A stretch of 31,274 bases of DNA, from positions 1-31,274 of the forward strand of contig PJAB01000274.1 of the NCBI GenBank assembly GCA_002887195.1, written 5' to 3'. The position numbers and the translations under genes are program-made. Of the stretch, positions 1 to 8,948 are shown piece by piece (the stretch's first letter is position 1; each line of letters opens with the position of its first letter). Below the pieces are notes generated by a model. That model was given only the letters and a program-made list of their open reading frames with translations. It was not told the DNA's origin and ran no database searches. Origin of the DNA: Chrysochromulina parva (taxonomy: Eukaryota; Haptophyta; Prymnesiales; Chrysochromulinaceae).

Positions 1-202
1 CCACCGCGATGTAAGCCTGGTCTAGCTTTAGCAGGGACCGGGTTGTCGCGCTCACCAGGCTGCGTTTGTGTAGCTTTGATGAACCGCAATTCAACGTTTC
101 AACGCGCGACCAGGTTTACGGGCTACTGATGGCCCCGCCGACTGTCTCTTCACACGGTGGTTCACGGCCGCTTAACTGTTGGGGTCAAGCGGCATGGCAT
201 GA

Positions 203-1987
203 ATGGCATGGAAAAAAATGGAGTCAACGCGATGCTTGGCCGTCGGCCTCTCTGCAGGCCTCGGTCTTGGCTTCGCCCTGTCGCTCGCGATGGGCAAGCA
301 GAGAGTCGTGGCGGCCGTGGCGACTCCGGCGCCAGAGCCGCAGTGGCAAGCCCACGCCGAGTTTCTCGGTGATGCATTCAACTGGGTGGCATCACATGCA
401 CCGTGGTTTGAGTGTTCGGATGAAGACATCACCACCACGTACTACTACCGCTGGCGTCTCGTGTGGCTGCACATTCGACGGACGCGTTTTGGGCCCGTGC
501 TCACAGAGTTTCTAGGGCACGTGAATTGGGCCGGCCCGGCCGGCACGATCAATTGCCCGTTCGGCCATCAGGCTGCCGAGGCACGCTGGGTGCGCGATGC
601 TGGGCGGATGCTCGAGAACTACACCCTCTTTTGGTGGCGCCACCCAAAGGCGGATCGGCGTTACACGTGGTGGCCCGCACACGCGACGCTCGAGGGCTTC
701 CGGCTGCACGGCCGCCTCGACGTGCTCGAGCGGCTTCGCCCCCACCTCGAGGCCGAGTATGCACGTTGGGTCGAGCGCTCAACGGTCCCGACCAAGGGCG
801 CTCCCGAGTGTGCATGGCAGGCAGCACACGACGACGGCGAGGAAAACTCGATCGGCCTCGACGGTTGCCGGCCAACGATCAACGCCGCCCTCTACGGGGA
901 GGCCGCCGCGCTGGCCACGATCAGTCGTCTGCTCGGCGCGTCGGCTGCGCTGGTCGATCATTTTGAGGCGGATGCGCGCCGCTGGCAAGCGGCGCTCGAG
1001 AGCCTGTGGCGGCCCGACCTTCGCTTCTTCGTCACGCGGGCGCTGCCGCCGCCCGCCAGCCGCGCCCGTGAGATCGCAGCGCGGCGCACGAAGCTCGGCT
1101 GCCTCTATTGCTACGGTCGAAGGCGAGGACCGAAGGCCTGCCCTCCCGACTGGCCCGCAGGCGAGCTGGTCGATGTGCGCGAGCTGCAGGGGCTAACGAG
1201 CCCCTGGTACCATCGAGCCGCACGCGCCGAGCATGCAGTCGCCTTCGAGCAGATTCGCTTGGAGCGTGGCTTTGCGGCGCCATGGGGCGTGACGACGGCC
1301 GAACGACGCCACCGATGCTACAACTTCTCAACCTGGTGCCCCACGAGTTGGCACGGTCCCGTCTGGCCGTTTGAGAGCGCCAAGCTGGGCACCGCGCTGA
1401 TCAACGCGCTGCACGACGTGAGCCAGCGCGCCCGGTACGGCGCGCACGTGCGTCCCGCGGACTTTATCGCCTTCCTGGGCACGTACGCGCGCATGCATAC
1501 TCAAGGTCGAGCCCGCGACGTGCCGGCGGGCACCCCGTTCGTGGGTGAGAGCTTCCACGGTGACGAGGGCTACTGGCTCACGCGCGAGCTGCTGTACGAG
1601 CGGCGCCAGGGCGATCGGAATCGTGGAGAGCATTACTTCCACTCATCGTACGTCGACCTCGTCCTCTCGGGCTTGGTCGGGGTGCACGTGCTGCTGCCGA
1701 CCGACTTGGCTGCGCACGCGGAGGCTGAGCGGAGCACGAGCCCAGGCTTTGGCGCGGGCGGGGCGGCCCTGCTTGTCGTCGAGCCGCTCGTGGAGATCGG
1801 CACGCCGGCCGCGGTCACGTACTTTGCCACGAGCGGCATGCTTGTGCGTGGTCGGCAGGTTGCCGTGGCCTACGATGGCACGGGGGGCGAAAGGCCCCGG
1901 TATGGCATTCGCGGCCTCGCCGTCTGGCTCGACGGGGTGCTGGTCGCGCAAGCCCCAGGGCTGAGGAGGCTCGTAGTGCGGTTGTAG
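203..1987 (+). CDS. Secreted or membrane-anchored (alpha/alpha)6-barrel glycosidase-like protein (GH63/MGH1-like)
   Basis: A 594-residue uninterrupted frame. A hydrophobic stretch at residues 8-38 suggests a signal peptide or N-terminal anchor; an internal ATG at 218 would give the same segment. The rest resembles the six-hairpin glycosidase superfamily, in particular the MGH1-like/GH63-like domain: TYYYRWRLVWLHIR (about 79-92), GLDGCRPTIN with D220, GPVWPFESAKLG (about 390) and GESFHGDEGYW with E449. In GH63-type enzymes one Asp and one Glu act as acid and base; D220 and E449 are candidates by motif position only. The aromatic-rich barrel and GPVWPF motif are seen; hydrolysis of a glycan or mannosylglycerate-type substrate in the secretory pathway is inference. 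A beta-rich tail (about 515-594) follows. The GNAT gene lies 165 bp downstream on the same strand. Confidence 0.6.
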   Translation: MAWKKMESTRCLAVGLSAGLGLGFALSLAMGKQRVVAAVATPAPEPQWQAHAEFLGDAFNWVASHAPWFECSDEDITTTYYYRWRLVWLHIRRTRFGPVLTEFLGHVNWAGPAGTINCPFGHQAAEARWVRDAGRMLENYTLFWWRHPKADRRYTWWPAHATLEGFRLHGRLDVLERLRPHLEAEYARWVERSTVPTKGAPECAWQAAHDDGEENSIGLDGCRPTINAALYGEAAALATISRLLGASAALVDHFEADARRWQAALESLWRPDLRFFVTRALPPPASRAREIAARRTKLGCLYCYGRRRGPKACPPDWPAGELVDVRELQGLTSPWYHRAARAEHAVAFEQIRLERGFAAPWGVTTAERRHRCYNFSTWCPTSWHGPVWPFESAKLGTALINALHDVSQRARYGAHVRPADFIAFLGTYARMHTQGRARDVPAGTPFVGESFHGDEGYWLTRELLYERRQGDRNRGEHYFHSSYVDLVLSGLVGVHVLLPTDLAAHAEAERSTSPGFGAGGAALLVVEPLVEIGTPAAVTYFATSGMLVRGRQVAVAYDGTGGERPRYGIRGLAVWLDGVLVAQAPGLRRLVVRL

Positions 1988-2152
1988 CCGACAGACAAGT
2001 GCGCTTCGCAAGGGCACGCCGAATGGAGTTCCCCCCTCTCTTCCTTCCGCGCCAGAACAGTGCGGTGTAGATTTACGCTCTCGCCATTGAGCATTTGGCG
2101 AATTCGCGTCATCGCGAGCGTCTTCACGGAATATTCGTGTGATTAATCGGAG

Positions 2153-2884
2153 ATGGCAGGAACGCTGTGCTCGCTCGCGGCACTCACGACCGCCGCCTGG
2201 TCCGTACAGTCCACGTCGTCACCTGGGGCTATCCGAGCTGCTGCTGCTCTGTGCATCGATGAGTTTGAGAAGCTGCCGCTGCCGCTGCTTCCATATCCAG
2301 GATGGCAGGAGCGCGCGAGGGAGGAGGCCGTCATGAAGTGGACTGCAAGTCGAGAGCCGCTTTTGGCGGGTTCGCAGCCGCATGCGCTGATAGTAGCGGT
2401 TCGAGACGAGACCGACTCGGGGCGTTACTTTGAGGGCGTTTCCGACGAGTTGCTCGGCTTTGCAGAGATGGGTCTCTTGCCGGCGCCACCCGAGCGCCGG
2501 GTGGCAGAGCCAGTGACGGCAGCGGAGGCGGCGGCAGCGTCGAAGGCTCGCAGTAATCCGCTGCTGTATCCGTACCTCGCCAACCTCGCCGTTAAGCGCG
2601 GAGCGCGGCGTCTTGGCCTCGGGAAGGAGCTCGTGCTCGCCACGGAGCGCAAAGCCGCTGACTTTGGATTCGATCGCCTCTACATTCGGGTTGACAGGCA
2701 AAACTTTGATGCGCGGCGGTTATACGATCGGCTTGGATATCGGCTCGTACACATGCAGCCACGCACAGACGTACGAAAAGGGGCTGGCGCAGATCTCTTC
2801 CTACGCAAGGACTGGGTGCGAGAGGACAACGAGGCGCGGGCGGACACGGAGATCGCCGCACGTGGCACGAAAATGAGTCTGTAG
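2153..2884 (+). CDS. GNAT-family N-acetyltransferase
   Basis: A 243-residue frame beginning with ATG in context gagATGG. The C-terminal half carries a GNAT fold signature: a beta strand YPYLANLAVK (about 141-150), then the acetyl-CoA pyrophosphate loop RRLGLG (R152-G157, the family's Q/R-x-x-G-x-G/A) and a following helix. FDRLYIRVDRQNFDARRLYDRLGY gives the strand-helix-strand with the terminal GY typical of the family. Such enzymes move an acetyl group from acetyl-CoA to an amine; the acceptor here is unknown. The first 35 residues are Ala/Ser/Thr-rich and mildly hydrophobic, which could be an organelle-targeting leader, but no clear cleavage motif is visible. Residues 100-130 are an Ala-rich insertion between the early strands and motif A. 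The C-terminal 25 residues are charged and probably disordered. Confidence 0.7.
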   Translation: MAGTLCSLAALTTAAWSVQSTSSPGAIRAAAALCIDEFEKLPLPLLPYPGWQERAREEAVMKWTASREPLLAGSQPHALIVAVRDETDSGRYFEGVSDELLGFAEMGLLPAPPERRVAEPVTAAEAAAASKARSNPLLYPYLANLAVKRGARRLGLGKELVLATERKAADFGFDRLYIRVDRQNFDARRLYDRLGYRLVHMQPRTDVRKGAGADLFLRKDWVREDNEARADTEIAARGTKMSL

Positions 2885-3836
2885 TTGAAATTGTGCGAAT
2901 GGTGATCTCAGGCCGGCGCGGCCAATATGTACTGTCTAATGAAAATGCGTAAATGCGAAAGGCCTTTAAGGCGCGAATGAAAGCGCGGCGCGAAGTACGA
3001 GACGGCGGGTCGGGTTAAGGGTCGGGTGGGCGGGTGCCCCCGTGCGCGGGGGCGTGCGGCGCGCGCGGCGACGGAGGGTTGTCGCGCCGGCGGCCGGGCC
3101 GGCTGCGGGCTCGCGCCTCGCCGCCGCGCCGCCCCCGCGCCGGCGCGCGGCTTTCGCCCCCCGCTCCGCTCACCGGACACCCGCAACCCGCGGCATACGA
3201 CCGTTCGAGCCAAGCCGAGCCGTTCCGGTTCGACAGTTTGTTGTCCGCTTGTACGTTCACCCGCACGGACGCTTCTCGCATCTCGCTTGCGCCGTTCCGA
3301 CCCGGGACCGCCCGGCCGGGGGCGGAGCGCGGACTAATGCGCGGACTAAGCGGAAATAGCGTGGTCGCTGCAATATCGCGGCATGTGTTGTAGTTGTATC
3401 GCGGCAGACCATAGGTTTAGGTAATCAATACGATATACTGGTTACTGCACTACTGGGCGGTAGCCGGGTCGTCTCTCGACTCGGACTCGGACGACACGCT
3501 TTACCGAGATACCTTGTACAGTCTCCTGTATGACTATCCGTGGGACATGCCATGCTCTGCCACCCCACATGCTTTGATTGTTGGTTCTGATGCGCGAATA
3601 CTAGATGTTCGTGCACATGCGTGAATCTATATACATGCGATCATGATGATGATGGTCCTGTTTCTGTGCATTGTGCCTACTGGTGCTGCACATACGATGA
3701 GGCCCGGTGGAGCACGAGGGGCATGCGGCATGGTGATGGCGTTCATTGTGACCAAGTGTGGTGTTGAAGGCTCGACCGGCGGACCGCGACGCGATTTATG
3801 AAGGCTTTGAGCACAGACGAGATTCATCGCGTTGCC
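2885..3836. other. Convergent intergenic region with a GC-rich block
   Basis: It lies between the 3' ends of the GNAT gene (+) and the unrecognised gene (-). Positions about 2990-3335 are almost entirely G and C, with several overlapping Arg/Pro/Ala frames that look like composition artefacts. Positions about 3340-3830 are much closer to balanced composition. A short direct repeat GCGCGGACTAA occurs twice near 3328-3350. I see no convincing gene, tRNA or known element. Confidence 0.5.
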
Positions 3837-5162
3837 TTAGGCCACACCGGCATGCGCCATGCCCCAGCCCTGCACCCGCTGCACTATTGCGAGTGCCACA
3901 TTCCTCGTGAGCCGGCTCTTGAGGCTCGTCTGCAGGTTGAGAACCTGTCGGCGTGCTCCCCGACGCAGGGGTCGCGCATCCGACTGCACGCCCATCTCGA
4001 CGCCCATCTGCACGCCCATCTCGTGGTTGGGAGCCTGGCAATGCCACCAGCAGAGGAGTAGCAGCGCGAGCAGCATGATTGCGAACGGGATCAGCTGCTG
4101 GCAAGCCCTACGCAACAGCTTGGCATCCACACGCATGGCACAGCCCTCTTCACTGCTGATGGTCCCATCGTACGACGCCCTGGCTGGAAGCTGGGAGCTG
4201 TGATCAACAGTTGCGGCCATCGGTGCCGGTTCCGAGTCCTCCATAGTCGCCTCACACTCGGGCACGGGGCTCAGGCTGGCTGATGCATCAAAGCGACCGA
4301 ACGCCAACTCGTCAAGATGATGGGGCCACTCGCTCGTCTCTGGCTGATGGTCCAAATGCCATCGGACGCGCCCAATCTCATGGTCCACCGCGTGTTCACA
4401 GTCCACTGCGTGCTCACAGTCCACCGCGTCCACGGTCTTCGGCGTCGACTCGACCACGCCCATGACGTACTCTCGGCGTAAGCTCGGCGTAACCACGGTC
4501 GTCGGCGTCGACTCGACCATGTCCACGGCCGTCGGCGGCGATTGCGTCCCGCAAAGGGCGTCCATGACTGAGGCGGGGCTGCTATCGCCGACGACTTCGG
4601 CTTTGTCAAGGTCACTTTGCTCCTCGAGCTTCGTCGCCTCGAGCTTCGTCCGCCGGATCCACCACGAGTCCTGGAGGTCTTTCGGAAGTGGAGAGGCAGG
4701 TCCGCCGCGGCTGTGATCAGCTGCACAAACCAAGCTCCGCTGTAGCTTTGCGACCGCGTCCCACGAGATCGACCGTGCCAGTGCCAGGTCCTGCTCCTTG
4801 GCTTGCGTCTGCGTCAGCACTTTGGGTGGTGCAGCTGTAGGTGCGGCCACGGCTGACTCCATGCCGACCATGGCTGACTCCACTTCCCATGAGGCAGCGG
4901 CATCGGCCTCTTTTCTCCCCTTCTCTCCTGACGCCTCTGCGATGGCCAGCTTGTGGGCGCGCGCCCGCGCCAAGCGTTCTGCGCGTTCTTCGGGCGACGG
5001 CGGCACAAGAGCGTCGACGCGCAAATCTTGCTCATCATCTTGTTCGACCATGACAGGCCGAGCTGAATATGGATATGCATCCGTTGGAGTGAAGGATTTC
5101 TTGGATCGCTTGCGGCGCCGTAGCCATGTAGACTTCACCGCAAGGGACGTCACGAGAAACAT
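3837..5162 (-). CDS. Unrecognised protein with one C-terminal transmembrane segment and short in-frame repeats
   Basis: From the first in-frame ATG (5162) the protein has 441 residues; the frame stays open to 5318 but only through a TTG, so an upstream exon is possible. I do not recognise a family. Visible features: a basic patch just after the N-terminus (WLRRRKRSKK); an acidic, Ala/Glu-rich helix-prone region; repeats VDCEHA VDCEHA VDHE; two VESTPxTVV segments; a strong transmembrane segment near residues 354-374 (LIPFAIMLLALLLLCWW); then a tandem MGVQ/MGVE unit and a basic tail of about 50 residues. The layout resembles a single-pass membrane protein with a long polar N-terminal part. The transmembrane segment and clean frame make it a likely real gene. 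It shares upstream repeat modules with the prolyl hydroxylase and the DEK-C-like gene. Confidence 0.55.
   Translation of the reverse strand: MFLVTSLAVKSTWLRRRKRSKKSFTPTDAYPYSARPVMVEQDDEQDLRVDALVPPSPEERAERLARARAHKLAIAEASGEKGRKEADAAASWEVESAMVGMESAVAAPTAAPPKVLTQTQAKEQDLALARSISWDAVAKLQRSLVCAADHSRGGPASPLPKDLQDSWWIRRTKLEATKLEEQSDLDKAEVVGDSSPASVMDALCGTQSPPTAVDMVESTPTTVVTPSLRREYVMGVVESTPKTVDAVDCEHAVDCEHAVDHEIGRVRWHLDHQPETSEWPHHLDELAFGRFDASASLSPVPECEATMEDSEPAPMAATVDHSSQLPARASYDGTISSEEGCAMRVDAKLLRRACQQLIPFAIMLLALLLLCWWHCQAPNHEMGVQMGVEMGVQSDARPLRRGARRQVLNLQTSLKSRLTRNVALAIVQRVQGWGMAHAGVA
3985..4020. repeat. 12-nt in-frame tandem repeat (MGVQ/MGVE)
   Basis: Three copies of a 12-nt unit (core GCACGCCCATC, with TCGACGCCCATC in the middle) lie inside the 3837-5162 gene and encode the tandem MGVQ/MGVE residues just after the transmembrane segment. 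Confidence 0.85.
4383..4430. repeat. 18-nt in-frame tandem repeat (VDCEHA)
   Basis: Two near-identical 18-nt units (GTCCACYGCGTGYTCACA) and a partial third encode VDCEHA, VDCEHA and VDHE on the minus strand, inside the 3837-5162 gene. The period keeps the frame. Confidence 0.85.
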
Positions 5163-5320
5163 GCGCGCGCCGGCCAACGTCCACGGGGCTGCGCCGCCCC
5201 GTGTGACTAGCACGACAAGGTCCGGCCGCAACGTGGCGCCGCCAAGAGCGTCCGACAAATCTGCCCGCCCCCTGCGTTGAACATCTCGTGCAGAGTCTGC
5301 TGCCTCTCTGCGCACCAATA

Positions 5321-5437
5321 CTGCTGTGAATTATAACCATTGGCTGTGAAGCACACGTCGCGTACACTCTCCGGGCCCCCTAGCACAAGGGCCTCTATCG
5401 CTATGAGGCCGTGAATCGGCAGAAGTTGGGGGCGAGG
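5321..5437 (-). repeat. Gene-upstream repeat module (CTTCACAGCCAAT type) followed by the composite repeat
   Basis: Read in the sense of the downstream minus-strand gene, 5351-5335 is CTTCACAGCCAATGGTT followed by ATAATTC. Just before it is a CCGGAGAGTGTACGCG block. The same order is found upstream of the prolyl hydroxylase. The module contains a CCAAT pentamer. On the plus strand, 5369-5437 continues with the CCCCCTAGCAC ... GGCCGTGAATCGGCAGAAG string found again near 11.9-12.0 kb. Confidence 0.7.
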
Positions 5438-5510
5438 CAACCACCTTCGCACCTTGTGGTTTACCGCCTCACACGAACCAAGAAGACTAGAAGAGTATCT
5501 GATGGTTAGT

Positions 5511-5642
5511 CTTCTGCTGCTGCTGTTCAACACAACACGCACGCAGTACCTCCGGACCCCAAGCACGAGCGGGCCTCTATCGAGTCTGCTGCTGCTGCTG
5601 TTCAACACAACGCGCGATACTCTCCGGACCCCCTAGCACAGG
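5511..5642. repeat. Tandem copies of a roughly 72-75 nt composite repeat
   Basis: Two units, 5511-5582 and 5585-5642, each read CTGCTGCTGTTCAACACAAC, then an ACGCGC-like string, then CTCCGGACCCC and AGCAC. The TTCAACACAA anchors are 75 nt apart and the CTCCGG anchors 72 nt apart. A third partial unit (CTCCGGGCCCCCTAGCACAA) is at about 5367-5392 and a diverged copy at 11902-12018. Confidence 0.8.
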
Positions 5643-5750
5643 TCTACGAGTACAATGTAAGAGTTCTTCTTGGCTGTGATCAATACGCTTAAATACGCTG
5701 CCTCCGGGAAAGAAAAGCGTCCAGTGCGGTCCCTCGAAAAATGAAGATGA

Positions 5751-5762
5751 GGGGGGGGGGGG
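5751..5762. repeat. Homopolymer run of 12 G
   Basis: A run of 12 consecutive G in a non-coding stretch. It is a likely site of length error or polymorphism. Confidence 0.95.
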
Positions 5763-6110
5763 CAAAACGAAAGCCTACCAAGGACGGAATGGCCTGGCCC
5801 TGCGAGGATTTCGTCCACATGGTGTCTTACATGGTGTCGAAGAGTGTTTGGTGTGAGGAGCCCTTCTGGTGATGAGGCCGGAGGGAACTGCAAGCAGTCC
5901 AAGGTGCAGTCTGCAGTGTGCAGAGTCGAGGCTGATGAAAAATGTTAAAATCCTGACTCAAAAGTCAAATCCCCTGCGCGTGCGCGAGCGGCGAATTTTC
6001 CGCCGCAGCTCGTAACGATGGCATTATAGTTGGCTACCTCGATTGGCTAACGGACGTGACCCGCTGTCGATCGGTCAACGAATCACAAAACCTGAAATAC
6101 TCGGCCGGCG

Positions 6111-8948
6111 CTAGCTCGGTCCTCGTGCTGGCTCCACGATGGTCACGTGCTTGCGCTCACCACCTAATTTCGCCGTCGCCGGGCGAGGAGGCGAGGCATC
6201 ATGTGAGGCGGGATGCGCAGATGCGCCGCTGGCCGCTTCCGCCGCCACGTTCTGAAGCTCTATGGTGCTCATGGCCGCCTTGCTCTTGCCTGAGCTCTTG
6301 CCCCCCGCCTTGCCCTCCAGCGCCGCTCGGCCCTTGCCGACGCTCTGTTGTGCTTGCCGCTTGCGCCGTTGGTTTAGGCGCGCGCGGATGATGGCGCGCA
6401 CGATCTGGCAGTACTGCATGAGCGTGCGGCGTCGGGTAGGCACGGCGTGTGCCGACTTCTCGTTCATCGCGATGCGGATCTGCGTGTAGGCCTCGCCCAG
6501 GATCGCGAGGAAGATGTTCATCATGATAAGCACCATCACGATGATGTACAGGAAGAAGAACATGAGGCCCGGCGAGATGCCCGGCTGGCGCATGCGCATT
6601 CCGGGCACGTCAAACGAGCCGAGCATCACGAGGAGGAGCGAGATCACAGCCTGGTCGAACGTCGCGTATTCGCGCATCTGGGAGCCGAACAATTGCATCG
6701 CCATCATCGCGAAGGCGATCATCAGGATGAGCAAGAAGATGATGAAGTAGCCCATGTCGGCCGCGGCGCGCGTGAGCACGAGCCAGAGCATAGCAGTCGA
6801 GTCGTTGAGCTGCGCATACTTGAGGAACTTGAAGAAGAGCGCGATGACGCAGAGGGAGTCCAGCGCGAAGGAGAGCTTGTAAAGTGCGCCAATGGACGCG
6901 AAGTCGGTGTACTCGTTCTCGAAGATGGCCTCGGGTGGGTAGAGGCTGTTAAGCAGCAGGACCTGGTAAAAGGTCGACAGGAAGAACCCTAGAAGCACGA
7001 TGCACTCAAGCAGGTTCCACACGTCGGACATCCACTCGCCAATCCATCCCGTCTTCTTGACGGAGGCGTAGACGAGGGAGACCTGCACGGAGATGTAGTA
7101 GAGCACAAAGCCCGAGACGATGAGCTGCAGGGTGGTCGCGGTGAGCTTTTCAGGCGTATCCATCTTGTAGAGCTCTTGGCTCAGGGTGGAGATGGACGTG
7201 GAGGGGAACACGCGCCCGCCCAGGCTGAACTCGAAGGCGAAGGTGATGCACATGAAGACGTTCAGGTTGCCGTTGTAAAAGGTCATCTTCATGAACATGG
7301 CCCGTGACGACTGGTCGAGCCACAAGTTGTCCTTCAGTTGCTGGAGTGCGAGCAGGATGTCGTCGCGCGCCGCTGTGCTCCGCTCGCACACCCCGTTCGG
7401 GTTGGGGTTGGGATCGTCGGCAGGGCGCTGGCGGCAATCGAGCAGATTGTCCGTGTCGCGCACGTAGCCGCCGGCGGAGTAGGAGACGCCCGGGAAGTTG
7501 GTCGACAAGAAAGGGCTCTCTTTGGTCTCCTCCGCGCTCCTATAGGTGAAGGCGCGGCACAATTTGCGGATGTCCATCGCGTTGAGCGCCGCGGTCGTGG
7601 GTGGCTCGCCCCCGTAGTTATCGAGGTACCGATCCGGCGGCGGCGGCGGCGCGGGGATCATGTCGCACGAGCCGTGGACGTTCAAGAGCTCCGCGCCAAT
7701 CGAGAACGGGCGCGTGTCCTCGTTCTGAGGGCTCGGGTCCGTCCAACACTCGTCGATGAAATTCTGATCGAAGATGTGCGTGCCGTTGGTGAGCTTTCGC
7801 TTCTGGAGGCTCGGCTGTATGCACCCTACGTTGGGTCTCGCGCGCACGGTTCGGAAGCGGATGCCGCCCACCACGCGATTGTACGTCATCACCGCGCCCA
7901 CCTCGCGCGGTGAGAATGGGTCGCCATTGTATTTGCTGTCGGGGTAGATACCTTCGATGACGACCTTCTCGATCCAAGTGAAGATATCTGAGAAGCTCGA
8001 GATGTCATTGTAGGTCTTCTCATTGTAGTCGCCATATTTATTATTCACGAGTAGCTCGCGGATCGCGCTCACTTGGAAGTAGCCCTCGCGCTCGCCGCCG
8101 GCCCGGCGCAGGAACGTGGACACGATGAAGAGCGTCATGAAGACGACGAAGACTGGCAGCTCGCGATAGAGCTGTTTCTTGTTGATTTTCTTTATCTTTG
8201 CGGTCTTGACGGGTGCACCCACCTGCTGCGCCGGCTCCTCCTCCTCCTCCTCCTCCTCCTCCTCCTTCAGCTGCTCCTGCTCCCCAAGCAGAAGCTGCAG
8301 CAGCGCGTCAGGGTCATCGAGGTCTTCCTCGTCTTTTGTCTCGTCCTCGCGCACCTTGAGCAGCACGTGTCCGTACTGGTTTTCGAACCCGCTCAGCTCG
8401 TCCCGCACGGACGCGTTGCCGCGCCACACCTCGTCCCGCTCGTTGACGATCTGCACATCATCCGGATGAAGCTCGAAGATGCGACACGCGTCCGTCAGCA
8501 AATAGTCGAACGTGTACGATTCGTCGGTGACGCGGAAGACGGCCTCCTCATCCTCGTAGAGCACGCTCACCTCGCGCAGCTCGGACTCCTTGTCCGCCTG
8601 CTTCAGCAGCTTCCTGATCTGCTGAGCTTTCGCATCCTTGAGCTCCTGAACGGCCCGCGAAAGGGTGTGCTCGAACACCTTCTTCATAGCGGCAGCCTCG
8701 TTGCTCAACACCTCGCGGCGCGCAGTCTCGGCACGCGAAGACGCTGAGCGCTGGGTGATTTCGGCAACATATTTCTCGCACCGCTCACGCACCGCCGCGA
8801 GCTGCTCCTGCCGACTCTTGAGTTCGCGTGACTCATCCACAAGCGTCGAGTGGCTCACAGCAATGTCGTCGCGCTTAAGCTCGAGCTTTTGTCGTATCAG
8901 ATCGAGCTTCTTTATGGCTTGGGAAGATGAGAGGGATTTGTTGTCCAT
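6111..8948 (-). CDS. Polycystin-2-like (PKD2/TRPP family) cation channel
   Basis: A 945-residue protein from the ATG at 8948 (the open frame begins four codons earlier at TTG). Order: coiled-coil-prone N-terminus (about 1-115); a compact domain about 120-185 with YTFDYLLTDACRIF; a poly-Glu run near 227-237; TM1 about 263-283; a large extracellular TOP/polycystin domain about 286-552, ending WLDQSSRAMFMKMTFYNGN, which matches the polycystin signature before TM2; TM2 about 604-628, TM3 643-668, TM4 686-711, TM5 726-756; pore helix and filter about 762-782 (LLLVMLGSFDVPG); TM6 789-819; a basic tail. Known polycystins are non-selective or calcium-permeable channels, often ciliary. The filter reads LGS where vertebrate PKD2 has LGD, with an Asp two residues later. 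Assignment is firm; gating and localisation are inference. Confidence 0.9.
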   Translation of the reverse strand: MDNKSLSSSQAIKKLDLIRQKLELKRDDIAVSHSTLVDESRELKSRQEQLAAVRERCEKYVAEITQRSASSRAETARREVLSNEAAAMKKVFEHTLSRAVQELKDAKAQQIRKLLKQADKESELREVSVLYEDEEAVFRVTDESYTFDYLLTDACRIFELHPDDVQIVNERDEVWRGNASVRDELSGFENQYGHVLLKVREDETKDEEDLDDPDALLQLLLGEQEQLKEEEEEEEEEEPAQQVGAPVKTAKIKKINKKQLYRELPVFVVFMTLFIVSTFLRRAGGEREGYFQVSAIRELLVNNKYGDYNEKTYNDISSFSDIFTWIEKVVIEGIYPDSKYNGDPFSPREVGAVMTYNRVVGGIRFRTVRARPNVGCIQPSLQKRKLTNGTHIFDQNFIDECWTDPSPQNEDTRPFSIGAELLNVHGSCDMIPAPPPPPDRYLDNYGGEPPTTAALNAMDIRKLCRAFTYRSAEETKESPFLSTNFPGVSYSAGGYVRDTDNLLDCRQRPADDPNPNPNGVCERSTAARDDILLALQQLKDNLWLDQSSRAMFMKMTFYNGNLNVFMCITFAFEFSLGGRVFPSTSISTLSQELYKMDTPEKLTATTLQLIVSGFVLYYISVQVSLVYASVKKTGWIGEWMSDVWNLLECIVLLGFFLSTFYQVLLLNSLYPPEAIFENEYTDFASIGALYKLSFALDSLCVIALFFKFLKYAQLNDSTAMLWLVLTRAAADMGYFIIFLLILMIAFAMMAMQLFGSQMREYATFDQAVISLLLVMLGSFDVPGMRMRQPGISPGLMFFFLYIIVMVLIMMNIFLAILGEAYTQIRIAMNEKSAHAVPTRRRTLMQYCQIVRAIIRARLNQRRKRQAQQSVGKGRAALEGKAGGKSSGKSKAAMSTIELQNVAAEAASGASAHPASHDASPPRPATAKLGGERKHVTIVEPARGPS
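8235..8264. repeat. CTC trinucleotide run encoding poly-Glu
   Basis: About ten CTC triplets on the plus strand encode a run of Glu on the minus strand, between the N-terminal domain and TM1 of the polycystin-like channel. It is in frame. Confidence 0.9.

Larger units (their letters stand above)
5163..6110. other. Intergenic region upstream of the 3837-5162 gene, repeat-bearing
   Basis: It lies between the start of the 3.8 kb gene and the stop codon of the polycystin gene, both minus strand, so it should hold the promoter of the former and the 3' end of the latter. It contains the repeat modules listed separately, a 12-G run (5751-5762) and two ATTGGCT boxes near 5668 and 6050. No coding region is supported. 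Confidence 0.5.

Noticed and set aside
3014..3393. Small Arg/Pro-rich open frames in the GC-rich block
   Set aside because: Open in several frames on both strands because stop codons are rare at this composition; no motif or conserved pattern.
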